This document shows, piece by piece, positions 1 to 10,729 of a stretch of DNA of 64,000 nucleotides. Numbering within the stretch: the stretch's first letter is position 1; the number at the start of each line of letters is the position of its first letter. The notes beneath the pieces were generated by a model. The model had not been told where the DNA came from, did not search any database, and saw nothing but the letters and a program-made list of their open reading frames with translations. The position numbers and the translations under genes are program-made. The DNA comes from Conus ventricosus (taxonomy: Eukaryota; Mollusca; Gastropoda; Neogastropoda; Conidae), in assembly GCA_018398815.1 (NCBI GenBank), contig CM031595.1:53183101-53247100 (forward strand). Direction: 5' to 3'.

Positions 1-424
1 GCACACATAAACACCAGCGCGTCCACAAATGCACGAAGCAACCGCACACATCATGCCAAAAGAATGTAAAGAATATTACGTGAAACACACAAAAGAGATA
101 GAGACGTAAATCACAGATGAACTGAGACGCAAATTCAGATAAAAAGAATGAAGAGAATACGAATACGAATATTTTTAATGAGGGTAAAATGGATAAGCTT
201 ACAGCATTTTTTACACCATGCCATCAAGAACAGAAACAGTAACTAACAATATCCAAATGAACATATAAATGGTACACGAAAAGGACACAATGAACAAGCT
301 TATAACGCCGAAACACGATTAACATAAATATTACCTAGTTAACAAGGGCTAGGTCACAATTTAGGAATAATGTACATTCAGGAAAAAAAAAATAATAAAA
401 AGCATGGGCGCAAGCGCACAGGCT

Positions 425-426
<2 letters not shown>
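1..426. other. No gene recognised
   Basis: AT-rich sequence upstream of a CA microsatellite. Both strands were read and no convincing coding frame, RNA gene or repeat boundary was seen. Confidence 0.6.
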
Positions 427-475
<49 letters not shown>

Positions 476-550
476 CACACACACACACACACTTACATAC
501 ACGTGAAACTCACACACACACATATGCGCACGTGAACGCGCGCAAACACA

Positions 551-614
<64 letters not shown>

Positions 615-633
615 CACGCACCCACCCACACAC

Positions 634-712
<79 letters not shown>

Positions 713-775
713 TACAGACATGCACACACGCACGCACCAACACACACACACACCACGCGCGCACGCGCGCGCGCA
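427..775. repeat. CA-rich microsatellite
   Basis: Long (CA)n runs interrupted by CGCA, TACA and GCGC units. The open frames across this stretch are Thr-His or Cys-Val dipeptide runs created by the repeat and are not genes. Confidence 0.95.
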
Positions 776-959
776 CAAGCACTAAAGCATTTCCGCATCC
801 ATAATCACTTCAAATGCTCGCCTCCTCCACACAAACACCATCGTATACCACCAAACACTTACAGTACAAATACATCATCAATTCAAATCACATGAACATG
901 CATAAGAGGACCCATCAAGTTGAGGTTGTTGTTCATTATGTTACTGAACATGTTTAGCC

Positions 960-2912
960 TTAACACTGTTCTATCAAATGTGCGTGGTAAGCCTTCCTAA
1001 ATGACAAAACGCTTGATTTGCATTTAATGTGATCATTCCATAATTTGCTTCCAGAATAAATGAGAGAAGACATAAAAAGATTAGTTCTTGAGAGAGGAAT
1101 GCGGATGTTACGTTTGCTACGAACATTATTAATGGGAAATTTGTTGTTGATATAAGCAGGCGTTAAATTGTTCACAATTTTAAACATGAAAACAGCTTTG
1201 TTGTAACGACATTTAAGACTGAAGGGGAGAATATGTAATTGTTTATAATCTACAGGGACAAGAGAAGAGGATTTAAGAAGAATAGTTTGAGAGAGCGTCT
1301 GTATAAGCTGTCAAGAGGTTTTAAGCAATTTTGACTGGCCTGATCCCAACATGTTGATGCATAATCAATATCTGGCCGGATGTATGCACGAATAAATAGC
1401 TTCCTAGTATGCTGATCAAGAAAATGTTTTATTCTATTTAACTGGAATGTTTTCTTGGAAAGCCTTTTGCAAAGCCTAGAAATATGTTCGGACCAGGATA
1501 GGTTATTGTCTATAGTAAGTCCTAGTAATTTGTAAAAACTTACTTCTTCTAATACTTTATCACTAACTTTTAACTCTGGTAATTTATTCATAATGTTCTG
1601 TCGTTTCTGTCTTGTAACTAGCATGAATTTGGATTTATGAGGATGAATTGCCATATGATTTTCTTCCGTCCAGGAAGCAAGCCTTAGAATATCATTTTGT
1701 AAGTAGGCGCATTTTGCATCAGAGCTTTTATTTTCGTTGTAAATGGTAGTGTCATCTGCAAAAAGTTCGCAAGCGGATATCAAATGAAGTGGAAGGTCAT
1801 TTATATAAATTGAAAATAATATAGGACCCAGAACCGATCCTTGGGGAACTCCATATTTGTTCGAAGCAACAGAAGATAAAGTGGAATCTTGAAAGACTGC
1901 TTGTCTTCTGTTATGTAGAAAAGATTCTATGAGATTTAAGGAATTATCATTCAAACCGTACACAGTTATTTTTTTTAGAGAGGATGCTGTGATCAATGGT
2001 GTCAAAAGCTTTCTCAAAATCAACAAAAATTGCACCAGTAAATAAATTATTGTTTATGTTTAAATGCCACTTCTCAATAAGATTGGTCAGCATGGTATGG
2101 CACGAATGATTCCTTCTAAATCCATTCTGATTTGGGGGAAATAAGTCATACTTTGTAAAATGGGACTGTAGATTGCGTTTGATATGTTTTACGAAAGGTT
2201 TAGACAGAGTAGATAGTATAGATATGGGTCTATAATTAGAGGGGTCACCAGACTTACGAACAGGCAAAACTTTAGCGTCTTTGAAGACATGTGGATAGTA
2301 ACATTTTTTCAATACATAAGTTATAAATATATGTAACACATTCAGAGATAATGGGCGCTGATATCTTCAACATTTTACTGTCTAGCCCATCCAAACCACG
2401 GGAACTCGATGGTTTTTATATACTTAACTCCTGGTGCACTTCATGGACGCCTATGTATGGAAAATGGAGTTTGTCAACGATATTCTTGACTCACAGAAAC
2501 ATTTCAGTGGATTTAAATTATAGCCTGTGTATTGTTTATCTTTATTGTTCTCTCTGCCACGGTAGTAAAGTCTATTCAAATATTCAACAGATAAATTATA
2601 GCTTTCCAAATAGATTTTGAATCTTTTTTTTGTTGTTGATGAAATTAAATCACTAAATTACCTCTTCCGTGCGGGTCTTTTCATCTCAGTGACTTTGTTT
2701 CGTTGTTGCCTAAATTTCTTGTCTTTCCCTGTTGTTTGTAATAGATTGTCACGAATTCTTATTTCAGCATCTATGTCTTTTGTTAACCACGGTGGTTGTT
2801 CGGTTAATTTAACACGTTTAGTGCGAAGCAAAGCATGCTTCTTGAAAATAGGAACAAAAATATTGTACCAAGCAGCAAGTGCATCATCAGGATGATTGTA
2901 TGAAAAACACAA
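960..2912 (-). pseudogene. CR1/L2/Jockey-group LINE ORF2 fragment
   Basis: A broken non-LTR reverse transcriptase, read from high to low coordinates. The linker before RT lies at 2912-2658. RT fingers with SNYRPISILSTLSK and palm motif A (FVDFEKAFDTIDHS) lie at 2339-1947. The part with GVPQGSVLGPILF and catalytic FADDT lies at 2035-1250. The C-terminal domain, ending near LIYSGSKLWND, lies at 1187-960. At least three frame changes separate these pieces and no endonuclease domain is present, so this is a 5'-truncated dead copy. Motif spacing fits the Jockey superfamily (CR1/L2-like) and not L1. The fragment stops just before sequence quality collapses at about 3040. Clade assignment is from motif pattern only. 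Confidence 0.85.
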
Positions 2913-3040
2913 GAAAAATCAGCCATACATTAATCAGCCAGAAATTCTTCAGTGTGGAAGTTTTTATAGCTGCGAAACGACATACACTTATGGTGCATCT
3001 GGGTATTTTAACTCCTTTCTTGACCATGTTAAACACGAAA

Positions 3041-3088
3041 TGATACTAAGCAAAAAAAAAAGGCAAAATTTTTTAAAAAAAAAAAAAC

Positions 3089-3120
<32 letters not shown>

Positions 3121-3122
3121 TT

Positions 3123-3163
<41 letters not shown>

Positions 3164-4430
3164 GGTTTGGGAAAATTTTTTAACTTTTTTTTTAAAATTT
3201 TAAACAAATTTTTGTTTTTATAAAAAAATTTTTATGGGTTTAAAACCAATTCAGAAAGGGAAAAGGGGTTTTTTTTTTTAAAAAAATTCAAAAACCTTTC
3301 CCCCCGCACCCCAATCCAAACCAGGAATGATGTTTTAAAAAAAAAATCGGGCATTCATACCCAAGAGGAAATGGAGTTTGAAGTTTTTTGCTCCAAAACC
3401 CGGTTTTAAATTATCCCGTGATTGTTTATTTTAAATTTTTCCTTGACTGTAAATTTTTTTTAAAATATTCAAAGAAAATTAATTTTCCAAAAGTTTTGAC
3501 GTTTTTAAAAAAATTAAACATAAAATTTGGGGGGGAAGGAGGGGAAAGGGGAAAGAGCAAAAACACGCAAGGAACCAGGGGGCGAAAACATTTTTAGTAA
3601 AAAAGCTTTTTCTTGAAAAAGGCAAAAATATTGACCGCAAAATGCACATCAAATTTTTTAAAAAACACAAAAAAAACCATACAAACCCCAAAATTTTTGT
3701 AAATTTTTTTGTGCGGACATACCTAAGGCCGGGGGTTTTTTAATTTTCGACCAGAAACAAGAAAATGTCACAAACCTTGAAGGACACTTTTCAACCGTTG
3801 AGATTTAAAAAAAAAAGGAGGGGGGGGAGGAAAGAGAAGGGGGGGAAGGGGAGGTGGAAAAAAAGGACAACCCAAAGAATCCAGGCCCCCCAAAACAAAC
3901 GAAAGGAAAAAAGTTGGAGTTTTGTTTTTTTGTGAAATTGAAACGGATTTAAACAGGGATAAAACGGGACCAATTTTAACTGGTCCCCCCGGAAAATAAA
4001 AAAAGGGCAAAAAATTGTTTTGGGTTTATCGGGGGTTCCAAACCAATTGCAGCAGGAATCAGAACGGAGGCAATGCTTTGGTACCAAAAGGGAAGAACGG
4101 GGGGGGGAAACGGGGCCTTCCCAACGGGACCCCAATTGGCCTCCCAGGAAAAGCCTGTTAAAACCCCCAAGTTAGGAAAGGGCGTGGGGGGGGGGGGGGT
4201 TTTGTGGGGGTTGTGGGTGGGGGGGGGGGGGGGGGGGGTGGGGGTGGGGGTGGGTTTGGGGGGGGGGGGGGGGGGGGAAAACCTTAACCGGCCCTAAGGT
4301 TTTGGGAACCCCCCCCCCAGGAAGGCCAAACGAACACGAGGCCCGCCCTTTGAAGATGTGGAAAAAGCCTCTGTGAAATTCCACCAACGAAGGGCCCCAA
4401 AGGGATTTTAAAACCTCTTAAAGAAAAGGA
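3041..4430. other. Homopolymer-rich sequence, no gene
   Basis: Long A/T/C/G runs (for example 3095-3160 and 4185-4280) inside a purine-rich or pyrimidine-rich background. No coding or RNA feature is supportable. Confidence 0.6.
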
Positions 4431-4439
4431 AAACCCGGG

Positions 4440-5560
4440 GGGTTTGTGCGGAAATTTCCCCTTACAAAAGGGCCCCCTAAGTTTTTAAACCCCGGTAAAT
4501 TTTCCCACCATTTAACACCCTAGGAGTTAAACGGGGTAGTAATTTTTCCCCACCAAAAAACCCCTGAAGGATTGAAACAGGGAAAATTTCCCCCACCCCA
4601 CAAGGGGGCCTTTAAAGGAGGTTTTTTTTAAAAAACAAGGGGGTTCCACTCCTTCCAAAGGAATAAAACAGAGGGTATCCACAAATTCCTGGGGGAGAAT
4701 AAACGGGGTAATCCTCCCCACCTTCCCTTTTGGGGAGTAAAACAAGTGGGTTCCTCACCTCAAGGTAGATATAAACAGGGTAGGTATCTTCATACATTCC
4801 CAAGGTAGATATAAAAAAGGGGTAGGTACTCATTCACTTCCCAAGGTAGATATAAACAGGGGTAGGTATCCCACTCACATTCCCAAGGGTAGTATAAACA
4901 AGGTGGGATCTTCACTCACTTTCCCCGGAGTTAAAAGGGGGTAGGTTTCCCTTCACAACATCCCTAAGGTGAAAAAACAAGGTAGGTATTCATTTCCATT
5001 CCCTAAGGAGTATAAAAAAGGGTAAAATCTTACTCACATCCCTAAGGGGGTTAAACAAGGTGGTATCTCATCACACCCCGGGGAGGTTAAAGAAGGTAGT
5101 TTCCTCACCACATTCCCCGGGGCGGGGAAAAAACCCCAAAAAAGGAGGTTCCCACTACTTTTCCTGGGGCGGGTATAAACAAGGAATACCCCAACTCAAA
5201 CCTGAGCGGGGTTAAAAAAGGGGTAGTATCCTTTTTTCCTTTTCCCTGAGATAAAAAGGAAAAAACCCCCCAAAAAAAAAAAAAACCCATTTTTTTTAAA
5301 AAATAAAAAAGTATATTCATTAAAACCCAAATAAAAATAACCCACCCCCCTGCGGGTAGGTATCCTCACCAAAAACCCGAGGGGGTATCACGGGGTAGGA
5401 TCCTCACTCACTTTTCCCGAGGCAGGTATGAACAAGGTAGTATCCCACTCACTTTCCCTGAGGCTGTATCCCAAAGAGGAGGTTCCTCCGACTTTCCCCC
5501 GGGGCATTTAAAAAACGAGGTAGGTCCCCATTCACATCAGCCAGGGTCTTTGAATGAGGC
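4440..5560. repeat. Minisatellite, period roughly 45-50 bp
   Basis: About twenty degraded units carry the recurring words CCAAGGTAGATATAAACA and GGTAGGTATC followed by TCACTCA. Unit lengths vary because of indels. Clearest units lie at 4760-4900 and 5340-5480. Confidence 0.75.
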
Positions 5561-5564
5561 GATA

Positions 5565-5840
5565 AATTCAAATTTTGTACTGAAAGGAAAAAGAAAGGAC
5601 ACAAACGGACATAAAAAGGACACAGAAAGCACATGGGGAGGAAAGAACGACAAGACAAACATAGAGAAGTCTCAGAAAGCACATAAAAAGGAAATGAAAA
5701 GGACATGGGATATGAACCCATAAAGGACCCAAAAGCACATGGGGAGGACATAGAACGGACATAGAATGAACATAAAAAGACTTAGAAAAACATAAGAAAG
5801 GAAAGGAAAAAGGAATAGAAATATACGAACGCCAAAGAAA
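5565..5840. repeat. Purine-rich short tandem repeat (ACATARAAAGGA-like)
   Basis: Repeated words GGACACA, AGCACATGGGGAGGA and GGACATAGAA follow one another in imperfect tandem. No gene is visible. Confidence 0.65.
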
Positions 5841-5849
5841 GGACGCACG

Positions 5850-6020
5850 CACTATGAAAAACCCACACACACCACCACGCACACCAACACACACAACACC
5901 CACACAACAACCACACACACAAAACACACCCACACCACGCACCACGCACCCCCGCACACACCACACACACCACACAACCCCACACACACACACCCCCACA
6001 CACACACACACACTGCAACA
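5850..6020. repeat. CA/CCA-rich microsatellite
   Basis: Imperfect (CA)n with CCA and CGCA interruptions. Confidence 0.85.
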
Positions 6021-6134
6021 CAGCAAAACTGCCACCTTGGGGCGACTACCCTACAACGCATCGCTACATCGTGTATGTCCCCCACTTAAACATTTCATTT
6101 CAACGAAAAAGAAAAGAAAAAAAAAAAAAACAAC

Positions 6135-6545
6135 CTTTCTTTGGGGGATATTTTGGTTTCCGTATATGCTTCCTTTTGGGGCATATTTTTGGTTTTGTGT
6201 AACGCTTCCGTTGGGCTATGCTGCTGTGTGTGTGACCTTCCTGTTGGGCAATGGCTGCTCTGCGCTATGTGCGGTGTTGTGGTGTGTGGTGTGGGTGGGG
6301 GTTGTGTGTGTTTTGGTGGTGTGACGCTTCCTTTGGGGCACATCTTGGGGTTTTGTGTGGGTGTTGTGTGTGGTGTGGGTGTTGGTGTGGGTGGTGTGGG
6401 TGTGTGTGTGTGTCGGTGTGTGTGGGTGTGTGTTTGACGCTTCCTGTTGGGCAAATGCGGGTTGTGTGTGTGTGTGGTGTGGTGTGTGTGTGTGTGGGTG
6501 GTGTTGTGTGTGTGTGTGTGACCTTCCTGTCGGGCATACCTGGGG
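6135..6545. repeat. GT-spaced minisatellite with TTCCTGTTGGGCA core
   Basis: The core CTTCCTGTTGGGCA (or a close variant) recurs near 6168, 6206, 6236, 6327, 6440 and 6522. The cores are separated by (GT)n tracts of different length. Confidence 0.7.
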
Positions 6546-6613
6546 TGAAAAAAGGGGCAACAACTCAAAGATACAATTATTAAAACACATGGTTTTACCC
6601 AAATTGTCACAGT

Positions 6614-6623
6614 TGACACACAC

Positions 6624-6669
<46 letters not shown>
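6614..6669. repeat. (CA)n microsatellite
   Basis: Nearly uninterrupted CA dinucleotides. Confidence 0.95.
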
Positions 6670-6671
<2 letters not shown>

Positions 6672-6724
6672 TAATAGGCCCTCAGAACGCAAAATGCTCA
6701 ACCATGTGGGAGCGACATACCAGT

Positions 6725-7250
6725 TTTAAAATAAATTTTAAAATTTTAAAACTTTAAAATGAAAAAAAATGAAAAAAATGAAAAAAATAAAAAAAAAAAG
6801 AAAAAAAGAAAAAATGAAAAAAAAAAAAAAAAAAAAAAAAATTTTCATTTTAAATTTCTATTTAAAACGGGGTATATATATATAATATATAATATAAAAT
6901 ATATATATAATATAATATATATATAAATATATATACCATTTTAAAATAGGTTTTTAAAAGGGAAGAAAAAAACCCAAACAAATTTTTTTCGAGCCGGCGC
7001 CGACCCGGCCCCGGGCGCTCTGGGGAATGACGAGAGCGGCTCGAAACAAATTTTTGGTTTTAATTCTTCCTTTTTAAAATCCATTTTAAACGGGTAGTCC
7101 CTCCCTATCAGTCGGCACTTTTAAAGTTTCAGGGGTTTTTTTAAAACTCCTTTTATATATATATAATTTTTAAAATATTATAAATTTATATATAAATATA
7201 AATATATATTATAAAAATAATAATATAAATATATTAATTATGAGTACGGA
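6725..7250. repeat. AT-rich low-complexity tract
   Basis: Poly-A with scattered T or G is followed by (TA)n-like sequence at 6870-6940 and 7150-7230. A short GC-rich island sits at 6990-7045. No gene is seen. Confidence 0.7.
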
Positions 7251-7559
7251 GAAAGTTCATTAAAGGTCTACAGAAAATGAAACATTTGGTAATTTTCAAA
7301 TGAAAAATAAATTTTGGATTTTTCTTTTAGGTAAAATGTATGCCCCACACTTTAAACGAATCTTTCTTGAAGATGAAAAAAGAAGTGTCAGTGCTCCCTT
7401 TCTACCTGAGCCCCACGGGGAACAAAGCCAGATTAAACTTTGTGAAAATTTGAATCACAATCTTTAGTAATCAAAGTTTTCTAACTGGTTTGATGAAAAT
7501 CACCAAGAAATGGGAAAAGGGGGACATTTAAATTTTTGGGGCATGTTCTTTGGGCTTTT

Positions 7560-8515
7560 TAAACTGGTTTGTTTTTTTTTTTTTCTGCACAATAGTTAGA
7601 CCAACACAGCTCAAAGCTCCTTTTCCTGTAGTTCCTGGATTGTCTAACAATAGCTTAAACAACAAAACTAAAACTCCTTTTTCTTTTTTTGCCTGGCTTG
7701 TCTAACAGAACTTAAAGCACAAAATCCAAAGCCCTTTTCTTTTATTGTCTGGCTTGTCCACAGATTGCTAACAAACAAAATCGAAAAGCCCCTTTTGTTT
7801 TTTTTTTGCCGGGCTTTTCTACATAATTTAAAACATCATTTTTACGCTCGAAAAAAAAGGGAAGAAAAAAAAAAAAAAGGGGGGGGGGGGGGGGGGGGGG
7901 GCAACAACCAAGGATAAATGCTTTTTTAAAACACGGGTTTTCTACCCAAAACTGTCACATTTTGTTACATAGATGGGGGGAGAAACACTTTTTAAAAAGT
8001 CATAAAAAAAATGGTAAACCTGGTACATTTTCAAATAACGAAAGATGCCTTTATTTCAGGGAAAATTGACTCGCCAATACTTTTTTTTAATATTCTTTAA
8101 CATGAAAATAAAAGGAACAATGTTGCCTTTCAACCAAGAGTTTCCCACGGGAATGATTGCCACATCGACTTGTTGTCACAATTTTGAATCAGAATCTGTA
8201 GTAAGGGAGCCAGTTGGCGCAGACCAGCTTTAAAAAATCACACAAAAGAAGGGAACAGGAAGTAATTTGAGTTTTTGCATGTGCCGCTTTTTTACCCAGT
8301 TTTTTCCGCACAGATCTTAGACCAACGTTATCTCAAAGCCCTTTGCCTTTATTTCCGGGCTTTCTCAAAAAAAGTTAAAGAAAACAAATCTAAAAAAAGC
8401 CCTTTGTTTTGTTTTTCCCCGGACCTCCAAATAGTTTTACCAAAAATACCACAGACCTCCTTTGTTTTTAAAATTGGCTGGTGGGACTCAAAATAGTTTA
8501 AAACACATCCGTGCC
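7560..8515. repeat. Two arrays of a roughly 58-bp tandem repeat
   Basis: Units carrying CTGGCTTGTCTAACA, then AAACAAAATC, then AAAGCCCTTTT repeat at 7625-7830 and again at 8330-8500. Each array follows a similar unique block: CAACAACNCAAGGATA with ACACGGGTTTTCTACCC-like sequence occurs at both 6555 and 7900. The larger block therefore appears to be duplicated. Confidence 0.65.
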
Positions 8516-8524
8516 CCCGAGGGT

Positions 8525-9095
8525 GAGCGTCAAAAAGAGCAAACACAACCAAAAACAACTTAAGAGGCACACTTTTCACTATAAAAGCAAACACGACACA
8601 AAAACAATTAAGACCCTACTTTCACTAAAAAGACAAACACAGACACAGTAACAACTTAATGAGCACACTTTTCACTATAAAGACAAACACAACACATAAC
8701 AACTTCATATGCACATTTTTCACTATAAAGAGAAAACACAAGCACAGTAAAAACTTAATGAGGCACACTTTTCACATAAAGAGCAAACCAGACCAGTAAC
8801 AACTTAATGAGGCACATTTTTTTCAGTATAAAAGCAAACACAGACACAGAACAACTTAATGATGACTTTTTTCACTAAAAAAGAGCAAACCAAACACAGA
8901 AACAACTTAATGAGGACACTTTTCACTAAAAGAGCAAACACAGAACAGTAACAATTAATAGGCCCACTTTTCACTATAAAGACAAACCAACAAAGAACAA
9001 CTTAAGAGGCACACTTTCATTAAAAAGAAAAACAAACACAGAACAACTTTTCACTATAAAAGCAAACACAGACACAGTAACAACTTTTCACTACA
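8525..9095. repeat. Tandem satellite, period roughly 53-58 bp
   Basis: About ten units share AACTTAATGAGGCACA, CTTTTCACTATAAAGA and CAAACACAGACACAGTAAC. Indels between units are compatible with the poor accuracy of this patch. Confidence 0.85.
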
Positions 9096-9324
9096 TTTTC
9101 CCAGCTGTCTGTCTGGCTGTCACCTTTTTTTTTTTGAGTCGACCTCTCCCAACCCAAGCTTTCAACAGTACCATGGGATAAAAGGCCTTTTAGGTTAAAC
9201 AGTCTAACCGATCAGTCTGGCCCCTGGGCACACCGGGCTGATAGATTTAAAGTGAAAAACAAAGGGGGTTTGAAAAGCGCTAGGCTTTGTCCACCAAAAT
9301 TTTGCGCTATATAAATTCATAATA

Positions 9325-9372
9325 ATAAAAGATGAGATGATGAGATGATGATGATGATGATGAGATGATGAT
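9325..9372. repeat. (GAT)n microsatellite
   Basis: GAT/GATGA trinucleotide run. Confidence 0.9.
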
Positions 9373-9739
9373 AGCAAAAGTGCCAGCTTTCCCTACATTT
9401 GTGGACATCCATTGCCCTTTCCTGATACAAGGCGTATCAATTTTTTTTTTCTATCAAATTAGGGAAAAGATCTTTTGGGGAAAAATTTCTAGAAATCTGA
9501 AAAGAATCACCTTTTGAATCCCACAATCTGCTTACGAAAAGGGCCTATTGTGAGCACATCCCCATATAGGCAATGCCTCCTCTGGGGGCTTGACGATGGA
9601 ATTTTTTCTTATTAGCATTTAACCCCCGCACATTTGACCGATCGATCATAAATTTTTGTCACGGCTTCGAACTTCCCTTTGTTAAAGACACAGCCCGACT
9701 GGATTTCTCTTTATTGACTGAGGGACTCAGAATTGGTGA

Positions 9740-10720
9740 CAGGGCAGATACTCAAGACATTCTCCTTTTAGGTACAGGGGCCCCAAAGGGGTTCTTACGG
9801 GGCCTCCTTTTGTGCAGTCAGTCCGGGGCTGACGTCATCGTGGTCACCCCGTCGCGAGAGTTTTGCTGCGATACTCATTTCATCATCGCTCCCATTGCTA
9901 AAAATTGCCTCACTGATTTTTTGGGGACGCGGCTGCATTGCAGCCTAAAGGATGGAGAAAACCAAACCAAACTACAACCAAACACAAGACGGAACCATGT
10001 TCGTGCAAAACAACCAACCATCCTTCTCTGCCTTCATCATCACATCAATAACTGACTGTCTCTGTCCCCCCTGTCGCAGCTGGGGGTCATTCTTGACCAA
10101 TCCCTCTCCTATGAAAACAGTTTCAAATTTTTGCAAATTGCTTATTTAAAATAAGAAGAATCACTCCGACTCACCTTCTCCACAGATCAAAAAAACCTCT
10201 CATTTGTGCCTTGTCTTATTAGAATAATTACTGCAACTCATTTTTGGGCCCGGGCCCTTCCAAAATCCGAAAAAAGAAGGGCAACCCCAAATAAAGCAGC
10301 CCGAGTCGTCTTAGAGCAGGAAAATATGATCCCTTTCCCGCCTCACTCACCCCTTTTAAACGGCTGTCTGTCTAAAACCCGTCCCCGTACAAAATCTCAA
10401 CCGACTTTCTCTGCTCTCTTTAAAAAGGGACCTTCTTATTCCCCAGATCTCCCAAAACCCCCCCCCCCCTCCCCAAAACCCTTACGCTCCTTGCTGACGA
10501 GGGGCCTTTCTACAATGACTCGCTTCAGGACTACAAAACTGGCGAAAGATCTTTCTTTTTTCAAGCTCCACGACTGAACAGTGCCAACTCTCTCAGACAT
10601 TCAATTCTACCCACTACTTTCAAGTCAAAAATTAAAACCCACTTTTTCTCATAATTAGTCAATGCTGTGGCGGGGGACAACCAACTCATAGCCGCTGCCC
10701 CTTTGCAAAGTAGTGTATAA
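9740..10720 (+). pseudogene. Degraded CR1/L2-like LINE 3' fragment
   Basis: Translating across frames gives pieces typical of the C-terminal half of a CR1/L2 reverse transcriptase. A QLGVILDQSLSYE-like block lies near 10075-10115, an N-KAARVVL block near 10300 and a GERSFFFQAPRL-like block followed by LRHS and FKSKIKTHFF near 10540-10650. The frame changes every few tens of codons, partly from sequence error. The 3' flank is AT-rich. No endonuclease or RT catalytic motif was found upstream. Confidence 0.6.
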
Positions 10721-10729
10721 AATTTTTCT

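Noticed and set aside
335..804. Long open frames of Cys-Val and Thr-His dipeptides
   Set aside because: They are translations of a CA microsatellite in several frames and have no protein-like composition.
5854..6701. Several overlapping frames of 100-190 codons
   Set aside because: They lie across CA/GT repeats and noisy sequence, and show only His-Thr-Pro or Cys-Val-Gly patterns.
8525..9095. Possible CRISPR-like array because of regular spacing
   Set aside because: The whole unit repeats, including the would-be spacers, with indels. It is an ordinary tandem satellite in a eukaryotic context.
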